Shown: positions 52,085-59,709 of the stretch, one piece after another
Numbering within the stretch: the stretch's first letter is position 1
How the letters are laid out: each line of letters opens with the position of its first letter
DNA from: JACDAN01 sp963827705
GTDB lineage: Bacteria > Actinomycetota > Thermoleophilia > Gaiellales > Gaiellaceae
Direction of reading: 5' to 3'
DNA: 64,000 nucleotides
NCBI GenBank assembly: GCA_963827705.1
Contig: CAWHBN010000022.1
Location: 186,001 to 250,000, forward strand
The notes under the pieces: generated by a model
Told to the model about the DNA's origin: nothing
Databases searched by the model: none
The model's input: only the letters and a program-made list of their open reading frames with translations
Program-made: the position numbers and the translations under genes

Positions 52085-52911
52085 TACTCGTCCTCCTCAG
52101 GCTGCTCGTCCTCGAACGACTTGCCGGTCGCAGCGAAGAAGGCCTCCTCGAGCGTCTTCGCGCCGTGCTTCCGCTTCAGCTCGTCTGCGGTCGCCAGCTC
52201 GATCAGCCGTCCGCGATCGAGGATGCCGACGCGGTCGGCGAGCTCCTCCGCCTCGACGAGGTCGTGCGTGCAGAGGAGGACGGACGCGTCGTGCTCGCGC
52301 CTGATCTCGCGGATGAACTTCTGCACCTCGAGCTTCGACCGCGGGTCGAGACCCGTCGTCGGCTCGTCCAGGAGCAGGACGATCGGTGCCGTGAGCAGCG
52401 CCCGGGCGAGTGCGACCTTCTGCTGCATACCGCGCGAGAGATCCTCGAGCGGCTCGTTCATCCGAGCCTTCGGAAATCCGACCCGCTCGAGGATCTCGGG
52501 GATGCGCTTCCGGGTCTCGCGGATCGGCATCCCGTAGAAGCGCGCGGCGTAGCTGAGGTTCTCGACGGCAGACATCTTCTTGAAGAACGAGGCCTCGACG
52601 GACACCCGGTTGATCAGCCGCCGCACCGCGCGGGTCTCCGTGAAGGCGTCGTGGCCGAAGATCCGGGCCGCGCCCCCGTCGTGGAGCAGGAGGGTCGAGA
52701 GCAGGCGGATCAGCGTCGACTTGCCCGACCCGTTCTGGCCGAGGATCGCCACGGTCTCGCCACGTCCGACTTCGAACGTGACGCCCTCGAGCGCCGCGAC
52801 GCGCTTGCGGCGCCGGCGTAGGCCATGCCGCCCGTCGTTGCGGAAGAACTCCTTGCGGAGGTTGTCCACGACGACGGCCGGGGTTCCATTCGTGTCGTTT
52901 CCTGCGGTCAT
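52084..52911 (-). CDS. ABC transporter ATPase
   Basis: 275 residues. Walker A GQNGSGKSTL, signature LSRGMQQKVALARALL, Walker B LLLDEPTTGLDPRSKLEVQ. The family resembles the drug-export DrrA or NatA group. It overlaps the permease by one base. First gene of a five-gene minus-strand operon (ATPase, permease, acetyltransferase, two MFS). Confidence 0.9.
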   Translation of the reverse strand: MTAGNDTNGTPAVVVDNLRKEFFRNDGRHGLRRRRKRVAALEGVTFEVGRGETVAILGQNGSGKSTLIRLLSTLLLHDGGAARIFGHDAFTETRAVRRLINRVSVEASFFKKMSAVENLSYAARFYGMPIRETRKRIPEILERVGFPKARMNEPLEDLSRGMQQKVALARALLTAPIVLLLDEPTTGLDPRSKLEVQKFIREIRREHDASVLLCTHDLVEAEELADRVGILDRGRLIELATADELKRKHGAKTLEEAFFAATGKSFEDEQPEEDE

Positions 52912-53025
52912 GCGATGTCTCCTACGTGCGTCGAAAAGTGGGCGAGGACAGGCTTCAGCAGGCCGTCAGGAGGCCCGCGAACCCGTGGAAGTGCTCAGCC
53001 CAGGCGAGACATCAGTGCAGCCACC

Positions 53026-54291
53026 TTAGCCAGCGGCTTGCTCGGCGGTCAAGGGGTCGGCCGCGGGGAACTCGAGCGGCGCGTCTCGGCGCCTGAGGTT
53101 CCGGACACTGGGGAGCGCGAGGATCCCAAGGCTCGAGACGACCGTCCAGGCGGCCGCAGCGTAGAGCACGTCGGCGGCGCCGAACTGGTCTGCGAGCGGT
53201 CCGACGAGGATGAATCCGAGCGGGGTGAAGAGCACCGAGCCTGCCCAGTCGTACGAGCTCACGCGGGAGAGCGCGTGCTGCGGGACGTGCTGCTGTAGCG
53301 CCGTGAACCAGATCGTTCCGGCGAAGTTCACTCCGGCCGCGGCAACGAGCGCCAACGCCGAGATCGCCCACACCGGCGCAGTGACGGCGTAGGCGACCAG
53401 CACGGGAGTCCAGATCAGCACCGAGAGGAAGGCGGCGACGAGCTGGCGGTCCGGTCGGAACTTGATTGCCGCCAGGCTTCCGATCACCGACCCGACGCCG
53501 CCGAACGCGGTGATCGTCGCGAAGGCGGACGCGCCGCCAAGCTCCTCCTCAGCGATCAGCGGCCCGAGCACGAAGAACGGTGCGAGCGCGGCGAAGTGGA
53601 AGAGCGCGAAGTGGCAAACGCAGACCCACACCCAGGTCCGGCGCGTGAACTCGCTCCAGCCTTCCCGCAGGTCGGTGAAGAACGTCTGCTTCGCCGGCTT
53701 GGCGAACGACACCCGCATGCGGAGCAGGAACGCCGCGCTGACGCCGAATGTCGCTGCGTCGACGACGAGCGCCCACCCGGGGCTCGAGAGCGCGATGACG
53801 ACGCCGGCGGCGGCCGGCCCCGCGATGGCGGTGACGTTGCGCGAGAGCGACATCAGGCCGTTCGCCTGCTGGAGCCGCGCGGGGCTAACGGTTTGCGGGA
53901 CGAGGCCCTGCGAGGCGGGGCCGAAGAACGCCTCCGCGGCGCCGTAGACCGCGGCGAGTACCACCAGATGCCAGATCTCCGCGCGGTCTGTCAGCAGCAG
54001 AACAGCCATTGCGGCCGTCGCGATGCCGCGTCCGACGTCGGATACGAGCATGACCCGCTGCCGCGGCAGCCGGTCGGCCCAGACGCCGGCGACGAGGAAC
54101 AGCGCGATGCTGGCGATCATCCGGGCGGCGAGCACGTAGGCAAGCGCCGCCGCGGACCTCTCGATCGCGAGTACCGCGAACGCCAGGCCGATCGTGCCGA
54201 ACCGGTCGCCGAAGTCCGAGACGATCCGGCTGAACCAGAGAAGCCGGAACTCGCGCTCCTCGAGCGCACCTAGACGTCCGCGCAGTTTCAC
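53026..54291 (-). CDS. MFS transporter
   Basis: 421 residues, 12 predicted helices: GVWADRLPRQRVMLVSDVGRG, FFGPASQGLVPQTVSPARLQQANG, VIALSSPGWALVVDAATFG and HVPQHALSRVSSYDWAGS. The start is ATG at 54291. It is a separate transcription unit, 113 bp upstream of the ABC operon on the same strand. Cargo unknown. Confidence 0.8.
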   Translation of the reverse strand: MKLRGRLGALEEREFRLLWFSRIVSDFGDRFGTIGLAFAVLAIERSAAALAYVLAARMIASIALFLVAGVWADRLPRQRVMLVSDVGRGIATAAMAVLLLTDRAEIWHLVVLAAVYGAAEAFFGPASQGLVPQTVSPARLQQANGLMSLSRNVTAIAGPAAAGVVIALSSPGWALVVDAATFGVSAAFLLRMRVSFAKPAKQTFFTDLREGWSEFTRRTWVWVCVCHFALFHFAALAPFFVLGPLIAEEELGGASAFATITAFGGVGSVIGSLAAIKFRPDRQLVAAFLSVLIWTPVLVAYAVTAPVWAISALALVAAAGVNFAGTIWFTALQQHVPQHALSRVSSYDWAGSVLFTPLGFILVGPLADQFGAADVLYAAAAWTVVSSLGILALPSVRNLRRRDAPLEFPAADPLTAEQAAG

Positions 54292-54360
54292 GGTCCGACC
54301 CTAGCGCTGCGTCCGGTGCATCCCGTACTCTCGGATCAGGCACGCGCCGCCGACGGTGCG

Positions 54361-54420
54361 TGTCGAGGCAATGGAGCCTCAGGACTCTCAGGAGCCCTGG
54401 GGCTTTTTCGCGTTCAAGGA
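54361..54420 (+). promoter_or_regulatory. glnA leader with terminator hairpin, second copy
   Basis: GAGGCAATGGAGCCTCAGGA (54366-54385) opens the leader, AGCCTCAGG (54375-54383) pairs with CCTGGGGCT (54396-54404), then TTTTTCGCG and AAGGAGGGAGG precede the GTG at 54429. A short ORF beginning MEPQDSQEPWGFF starts at the ATG in the shared motif. The order and the first 18 bases match the other GS leader; the hairpin arms differ but keep pairing. Confidence 0.72.
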
Positions 54421-54428
54421 GGGAGGAA

Positions 54429-55877
54429 GTGAGCGAGATCGAGACGAGGCACTACCTGGCGAACGGGCAGAAGACGACGCCCGCGGCCAAGGAGGCGATC
54501 GCCTGGGCGGGCCAGACGCAGGCCCAGATGGTCGACCTGAAGTTCTGCGACCTGCTCGGCACCTGGCAGCACATGACCCTGCCGATCTCGGCCTTCGACG
54601 AGTCGTCCTTCGACGACGGGCTCGGCTTCGACGGCTCGTCGATCCGCGGCTGGCAGGGGATCTCCGAGTCGGACATGCTCCTGATGCCCGACGCCGCGAG
54701 CGCGATCCTGGATCCGTTCACGGAAGCGCCGACGCTCTCGATCCTCTGCGAGATCGCCGACCCGGTCACACGCCAGCCCTACGGGCGCGATCCGCGCGGC
54801 GTCGCCAGGCGGGCCGAGGCGTACCTCGAGTCCAGCGGGATCGCCGACACGGCGTACTTCGGGCCCGAGTGCGAGTTCTTCGTCCTCGACGAGGTGTCGT
54901 ACGACCTCGGCACAAATCACTCGCACTACGCCGTCGACTCGGCGGAGGGCCACTGGAACTCGGGCAAGCCGGGGCTCGGCTACACGGTGCGCGAGAAGGA
55001 GGGGTACTTCCCGCCGGCGCCGCACGACACGCTGCACGACCTCCGCACGCGGATGGTCCTGACGCTCGAGCGGCTCGGTATCCCGTGCGAGTTCCACCAC
55101 CACGAGGTCGCTTCCGGCGGCCAGTGCGAGATCGACCTGCGCTACGGGCCGCTGACCCGCATGGCCGACCAGGTGATGACCTACAAGTACGTCGTCAAGA
55201 ACGTCGCCCGCGCGGCCGGCAAGACGGTGACCTTCATGCCGAAGCCGCTCTTCGGCGACAACGGCTCGGGGATGCACTCGCACCAGTCGCTCTGGAAGGA
55301 CGGGGAGACGCTGATGGCCGACGCCGACGGCTACGCAGGCCTGTCGGCGACGGCTCGCTCGTACATCGGCGGGCTGCTCGCTCACGCGCCGGCGCTGCTC
55401 GCGTTCTGCGCCCCGACGACGAACTCGTACCGGCGGCTCGTGCCTGGCTACGAGGCACCGGTGAACCTCGTCTATTCGCAGCGGAACCGCTCTGCGTGCA
55501 TCCGGATCCCGATGTACTCGGAGTCGCCCAAGGCGAAGCGGATCGAGTTCCGGTGCCCGGACGCGGCGGCGAATCCGTACCTGGCCTTCTCGGCCATGCT
55601 GATGGCAGGCATCGACGGGATCGAGCGCGGGCTCGACCCCGGAGCCCCGGCCGACTACGACCTGTTCGAGGAGTCGCATGGGGAGGTCCCTCAGGTGCCG
55701 TCGTCGCTCGGCGAGGCGCTCGATGCCCTCGAGGCGGACCACGAATTCCTCACGAAGGGCGGCGTCTTCAGCGAGGAGCTGATCCGCACCTGGATCGACT
55801 ACAAGCGCGAGAACGAGGTCGACGTCGTCCGCCTCCGGCCCCACCCGGCGGAGTTCGGGCTCTACTTCGACTGCTAG
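54429..55877 (+). CDS. glnA: glutamine synthetase type I, beta-like
   Basis: 482 residues. GLGFDGSSIRGW, GPECEFFVLDEV, HHHEVASGGQCEIDLRYG, NGSGMHSHQSLW, PGYEAPVNLVYSQRNRSACIRIP and the C-terminal LEADHEFLTKGGVFSEELIRTWIDYKRENEVD are GS I-beta signatures, close to GlnA1 of mycobacteria. The region ADYDLFEE keeps a Tyr where GlnA1 is adenylylated. The GTG at 54429 follows GGAGGGAGGAA. First gene of the nitrogen operon glnA-cupin-acetyltransferase-PII-amtB. Confidence 0.96.
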   Translation: MSEIETRHYLANGQKTTPAAKEAIAWAGQTQAQMVDLKFCDLLGTWQHMTLPISAFDESSFDDGLGFDGSSIRGWQGISESDMLLMPDAASAILDPFTEAPTLSILCEIADPVTRQPYGRDPRGVARRAEAYLESSGIADTAYFGPECEFFVLDEVSYDLGTNHSHYAVDSAEGHWNSGKPGLGYTVREKEGYFPPAPHDTLHDLRTRMVLTLERLGIPCEFHHHEVASGGQCEIDLRYGPLTRMADQVMTYKYVVKNVARAAGKTVTFMPKPLFGDNGSGMHSHQSLWKDGETLMADADGYAGLSATARSYIGGLLAHAPALLAFCAPTTNSYRRLVPGYEAPVNLVYSQRNRSACIRIPMYSESPKAKRIEFRCPDAAANPYLAFSAMLMAGIDGIERGLDPGAPADYDLFEESHGEVPQVPSSLGEALDALEADHEFLTKGGVFSEELIRTWIDYKRENEVDVVRLRPHPAEFGLYFDC

Positions 55878-55885
55878 GCAGCGCG

Positions 55886-56305
55886 GTGCGATACGGCGTC
55901 AAGCGAATCGACGAGATCCCCGGGGTCCCCGATCCGGACCCCGGGGATCCGGACTGGAAGCCGCTCCGGCACCACTTCGGGCTCGAGGCGTTCGGCGTGA
56001 ACTGCTTCGTCCAGTCGGAGGCGGGCGGGCGGCTGATCGTCGACCACCGCGAGACGGACACCGAGGCGGTTGGGCACCAGGAGCTCTACGTCGTGGTGGG
56101 GGGCCGTGCGGAGTTCACCGTTGACGGCGAGCCCTTCGACTGCCCGGCCGGAACCTGCGTGGCGATCCGCGATCCCGAGGTGCGGCGCAGCGCGGTCGCG
56201 GTCGAGCCGGCCACAGCGGTGCTCGCGATCGGCGGAACCCCGGGGCAGCCGTACGAGATCTCGAGCTGGGACGCGAAGTGGACGAGCGGACTGCAGCAGG
56301 CGTGA
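55886..56305 (+). CDS. small cupin protein in the glnA operon
   Basis: 139 residues. RYGVKRIDEIPGVPDPDPGD and DHRETDTEAVGHQELYVVVGGRAEFTVDGEPFDCPAGTCVAIRDPEVRRSA form a single cupin barrel with a His and Glu metal site. The GTG at 55886 lies 9 nt after glnA. The stop overlaps the acetyltransferase start. Possible sensor or enzyme of nitrogen metabolism; function unknown. Confidence 0.7.
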   Translation: MRYGVKRIDEIPGVPDPDPGDPDWKPLRHHFGLEAFGVNCFVQSEAGGRLIVDHRETDTEAVGHQELYVVVGGRAEFTVDGEPFDCPAGTCVAIRDPEVRRSAVAVEPATAVLAIGGTPGQPYEISSWDAKWTSGLQQA

Positions 56306-56781
56306 CCGTGCGGCCGCTCGCCTCCGACGACTGGCCCTCGGTCCGACGGATCTACGAGGAAGGGATCGCAACGGGGAACGCGACCTTCGAGACGGAGGCG
56401 CCGGACTGGACTACGTGGGATGGGGGCCACACGCTCAGGCTCGTCGCCGAGGAGGGCAGCGAGGTGCTTGGCTGGGCCGCGCTCTCGCCCGTTTCGGAGC
56501 GCTGTGTCTACGCAGGAGTGGCCGAGGACAGCATCTATGTGTCCAAAGGTGCCCAGGGGCGAGGGGTCGGCCGGCTGCTCCTCGATGAGCTCGTCCGGCA
56601 GGCGGATGCCGAAGGCATCTGGACGGTGCAGACAGGGATCTTTCCGGAGAACGAGGCATCGCTCGGGCTCCACGAACGCTGCGGCTTCCGCGTCGTCGGC
56701 GTTCGCGAGCGCCTCGGACAGCACAACGGCGTCTGGCGAGACGTCGTCTTCATGGAACGGCGATCGGAGGAGGTCTCGTGA
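56302..56781 (+). CDS. phosphinothricin/methionine-sulfoximine-type N-acetyltransferase (Pat/MddA-like)
   Basis: 159 residues. VRPLASDDWPSVRRIYEEGIATGNATFETEAPDW is the usual PAT start, VSKGAQGRGVGRLLLDELV binds acetyl-CoA, and IFPENEASLGLHERCGFRVVGVRERLGQHNGVWRDVVFMER matches the C-terminal family motif. Characterised relatives acetylate GS inhibitors such as phosphinothricin and methionine sulfoximine. Coupled by GTGA overlaps to the cupin and to the PII gene, in the same operon as GS. A detoxifying partner of the GS is likely, though it might act on another amine. Confidence 0.8.
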   Translation: MTVRPLASDDWPSVRRIYEEGIATGNATFETEAPDWTTWDGGHTLRLVAEEGSEVLGWAALSPVSERCVYAGVAEDSIYVSKGAQGRGVGRLLLDELVRQADAEGIWTVQTGIFPENEASLGLHERCGFRVVGVRERLGQHNGVWRDVVFMERRSEEVS

Positions 56782-57128
56782 TCAAGGTCGAGGCAGTCGT
56801 CATCCGCGAGCGCGTGGAGACGGTGATCGACGCGGTCGAGGAGCAGACCGGCCACGTCGGAGTCACGGTGGTCGAGGCGATCGGGCACGGACGCCAGCGG
56901 GGGATCACGCACGAGTACCGGGGCCGGACGTTCGAGTCGCGGTTCCTTCCGAAGGCCGTCCTGACCTTCGTCGTCGCCGAGGAGATCGCCGGCGGCGTGG
57001 TGGCGGCGATCGCCGATGCGGCGCGGAGCGGCAACGAGTCGGGCGACGGGATCGTCTGGACGACGCCGGTTGGAAACGTCACTCACAACCGAACGGGAAT
57101 GAGGCTTGAGGAGGTGGAACCCGTATGA
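56778..57128 (+). CDS. glnK: PII signalling protein (GlnB/GlnK family)
   Basis: 116 residues. EAIGHGRQRGITHEYRGRTFESRFLPKAVLTFVV is the PII core; GNESGDG is the ATP-site GDG region. The T-loop has Phe where GlnB has the uridylylated/adenylylated Tyr51 (E-Y-M-V in E. coli, R-T-F-E here), while the preceding Tyr is kept. It lies between the acetyltransferase and amtB with GTGA and ATGA overlaps. PII binds AmtB and gates ammonium uptake; modification by GlnD at the classic site looks impossible here. Confidence 0.9.
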   Translation: MIKVEAVVIRERVETVIDAVEEQTGHVGVTVVEAIGHGRQRGITHEYRGRTFESRFLPKAVLTFVVAEEIAGGVVAAIADAARSGNESGDGIVWTTPVGNVTHNRTGMRLEEVEPV

Positions 57129-58525
57129 CGAACGAGGAGCTGGTCATTGCCGCGAGCACGGTCTGGGTCGTCGTCGCGGCCGTTCTGGTCATGTTCATGC
57201 AGGCTGGTTTCGCATTCCTCGAGGCGGGCCTGACGCGGATGAAGAACGCCGGGCACATTGCGGCGAAGAACGTGCTGGTGCTCGGGATCGCGTCGCTCGT
57301 CTACTACCTCGTCGGCTTCGGGATCGCGTTCGGAGACGGCGGGAACGGGCTCGTCGGCGGGTCGGGGTTCGCGCCCTCGTCGGAGGAACTGCTCGCCGTA
57401 GGTGCCGAGCCGTTCTCGTGGTTCGCCTCGATTCCCGCAGGCGCCGCGTACTTCTTCGAGGTCGTGTTCGCCGCGGTCTCGCTCGCAATCGTCTGGGGCG
57501 CCATGGCGGAGCGAACGAAGCTCTGGGTCTACTTCGCCTTCGGCGTCGTCTTCACGCTCGTCTACTCCGTCGTCTCGCATTGGATCTGGCACCCGGACGG
57601 CTGGTTGTTCGCCATGGGGATGCAGGACTTCGCCGGCTCGACAGTCGTCCACTACCAGGGAGCGCTCGCCGCGCTGGCCGGGGCGCTGCTGCTCGGGCCG
57701 CGGATCGGCAAGTTCGACGCCGACGGAAGGCCGAACGCGATTCCGGGTCACAACATGGCGTTCGTCACCCTCGGCGTGCTGATCCTCTGGTTCGGTTGGT
57801 TCGGCTTCAACCCGGGATCGACGCTCGGGGTCGTCACGGGCGACCGGGTCGGCTACTTCGCGTACGTCGCGCTGACGACGAACGTCGCGGCCGCGGCCGG
57901 CGCGATCGGCGCCGTCACCGCTGCGTGGATCGTGCTGCGGAAGCCCGACCTGTCGATGATGCTCAACGGTGTGATCGCGGCCCTCGTCGCCGTGACGGCG
58001 GCGGCCGGGTTCGTCGCGCCATGGGCGGCGATCGTGATCGGGCTGGTCGCCGGCGTGGTCGCCGTGCTCGGCGTCCTGCTCGTCGAGCGGATCAGGATCG
58101 ACGACCCGATCGGCGCCGTCGCCGTCCACGGGATGGCGGGCGTGTGGGGGACGCTTGCGACCGGGATCTTCGCGGTGCCGGCGCTGGCGGAGAACCTCGC
58201 GACCGGAACGGGAGGCCTCTGGTACACGGGCAGCTTCGACCAGCTCGGCACGCAGGCGCTCGGGCTGCTTGCCGTCGGCGTGTTCACGTTCAGCGCGTCA
58301 TTCGGGTCGCTGTGGGCGATGAAGGCGCTGTGGGGAATCAGGGTCGACCCCGAAGTGGAAACGGCCGGGCTGGACGTCTCCGAGCACGGCATGTGGGGCT
58401 ATCCCGAGTTCTACATCCCGGTCCCGGGCGGCTATGGGACCGAGTCCCACTCGCACCTGATCGGCCATCGTCACGTGCCTGAGCCGAGTCCGCTGCCGCT
58501 CGTCGAGTCGGAAGAAGCGGCCTGA
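57125..58525 (+). CDS. amtB: ammonium transporter AmtB
   Basis: 466 residues, 11 predicted helices. FMQAGFAFLEAGLTRMKNAGHIAAKNVLVLGIASLVYYLVGFGIAFGD, FAFGVVFTLVYSVVSHWIWHPDGWLF and GVAAWGT-type regions hold the pore. The twin-His pore is represented by SHWIWH and by a His in HGMAGVWGT. It starts inside the PII stop (ATGA), the usual glnK-amtB arrangement. The stop TGA abuts the stop of the convergent DHFR-like gene (TGATCA). Confidence 0.95.
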   Translation: MTNEELVIAASTVWVVVAAVLVMFMQAGFAFLEAGLTRMKNAGHIAAKNVLVLGIASLVYYLVGFGIAFGDGGNGLVGGSGFAPSSEELLAVGAEPFSWFASIPAGAAYFFEVVFAAVSLAIVWGAMAERTKLWVYFAFGVVFTLVYSVVSHWIWHPDGWLFAMGMQDFAGSTVVHYQGALAALAGALLLGPRIGKFDADGRPNAIPGHNMAFVTLGVLILWFGWFGFNPGSTLGVVTGDRVGYFAYVALTTNVAAAAGAIGAVTAAWIVLRKPDLSMMLNGVIAALVAVTAAAGFVAPWAAIVIGLVAGVVAVLGVLLVERIRIDDPIGAVAVHGMAGVWGTLATGIFAVPALAENLATGTGGLWYTGSFDQLGTQALGLLAVGVFTFSASFGSLWAMKALWGIRVDPEVETAGLDVSEHGMWGYPEFYIPVPGGYGTESHSHLIGHRHVPEPSPLPLVESEEAA

Positions 58526-59086
58526 TCAGGCTTTGTTGCGGTAGTGGAGGTGAACCATGCCGTTGCCGAACCGTCGCTCGTCGAGAAGCGCCAGGTCCAG
58601 GCGTGCGTCGCGTGGGAGGGACCGCTTTCCTCCTCCGACCGTGACCGGCGCCACGAAGAAGTGGTACTCGTCGACCAAGCCTGCCGCGATCGCCTGGGAC
58701 GCGAGCTCGGGGCCGCCGATGCTCATGTCACTCGCCGCTTCGGCTTTCATCCGAGCGACGGCCTCGGGGTCGAAGTCCGGCTCGATTCGCGTTCTGTCGC
58801 TTGACACCCGGTCCAGCGTCTTCGAGTAGACGATCTTGTCGGCCGCCTGCCAGATCTCCGCATAGTCCTTGATGAACGGCGGCTGGCCGGGCAGCGCGTG
58901 TGCCGTCCCCCAGTAGGACATGACCTGATATATCCGGCGCCCGTAGAGATAGGTGCCGATCCCCCGCTCGAGCTCGTTGACGAAGCGGTGCACCTCCTCG
59001 TCCGGCGCGGCCCAGTCGAAGTTTCCGCTCTCGTCCGCCACGTAGCCATCGAGCGACGTGAGGGCCGAGTAGATCAGCTTGGCCAT
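58526..59086 (-). CDS. dihydrofolate reductase/RibD C-terminal domain protein
   Basis: 186 residues. MAKLIYSALTSLDGYVADESGNFDWAAPDEE, then YGRRIYQVM, SKTLDRVSSDRT, DMSIGGPELASQAIAAGLVDEYHFFVAPV and LHYRNKA are typical of the DUF-type reductases of the RibD/DHFR superfamily. A pyridine nucleotide substrate is expected; which small molecule is reduced is unknown. Convergent with amtB. Confidence 0.82.
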   Translation of the reverse strand: MAKLIYSALTSLDGYVADESGNFDWAAPDEEVHRFVNELERGIGTYLYGRRIYQVMSYWGTAHALPGQPPFIKDYAEIWQAADKIVYSKTLDRVSSDRTRIEPDFDPEAVARMKAEAASDMSIGGPELASQAIAAGLVDEYHFFVAPVTVGGGKRSLPRDARLDLALLDERRFGNGMVHLHYRNKA

Positions 59087-59107
59087 GTGTTCTTGCTTCG
59101 GCGCAGC

Positions 59108-59665
59108 CTAGGAGGGCAGCCAGCCCTCGCGGTAGCGCGACGGCTGCGACTCCGGCCAGCCGGCAGCGGTCTCTTCCGCGTCCTGGGTCGTCTCTTCCGG
59201 GCTTGCTCCGTATCGACGCGCGATCTCGTTCGCGACGTACTCGCCGTAGGGCCCGAACTGCTGGTTCTCCCGCGAGCTCATCGCCAGGAAGACGCACGGG
59301 CCGTCGCCCGCTCCGACGATCAGATGCTCCGTCTTTGGCGGGCAGTGCGCGAAGTCCCACTGGCGCAGCGGCCGCTCCTGTCCCTCGACGACCAGCAGCG
59401 CCTCACCCGAGAGCACGAGGAACGCCTCCGTCTCGGTCTCCCAGTGGTACATCGAATTCGGCTCGCCCGGCTCGAGCACGGCAAGCTGGACACCGAGCAT
59501 CGGGAATAGCGTGTCGGCCTCCCAGTCCGTCTTGCCCGTGAGCGACACGCTGTGCCGCCCCTGGCGATGGAACCAGCGCGCGTCACGCGCGTTCACGACG
59601 AACCAGCCTGCGCTGACCGGCACCAGCCCGGCGTCGGTCTCTTCGAGTTTGGCCTCCGGAATCAC
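59108..59665 (-). CDS. cupin-domain protein (paralogue of 4667-5212)
   Basis: 185 residues, about half identical to the cupin at 4667-5212 over the core: GWFVVNARDARWF, YHWETETEAFLVLSGEALLVVEGQERPLRQWDFAHCPPKTEHLIVGAGDGPC. The His and Glu positions fit a metal cupin. The first gene lies beside rhamnose genes, this one beside a DHFR-like gene, so context does not show a common job. Function unknown. Confidence 0.72.
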   Translation of the reverse strand: MIPEAKLEETDAGLVPVSAGWFVVNARDARWFHRQGRHSVSLTGKTDWEADTLFPMLGVQLAVLEPGEPNSMYHWETETEAFLVLSGEALLVVEGQERPLRQWDFAHCPPKTEHLIVGAGDGPCVFLAMSSRENQQFGPYGEYVANEIARRYGASPEETTQDAEETAAGWPESQPSRYREGWLPS

Positions 59666-59709
59666 GGCTAGATGATAGAGCGCCTCTCGCCCGGCCTACA
59701 CTCGGAAGC

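Noticed and set aside
54356..56305. A long frame crossing glnA and ending in the cupin
   Set aside because: The first two thirds are an out-of-frame reading of glnA; only the end from 55886 is a real gene.
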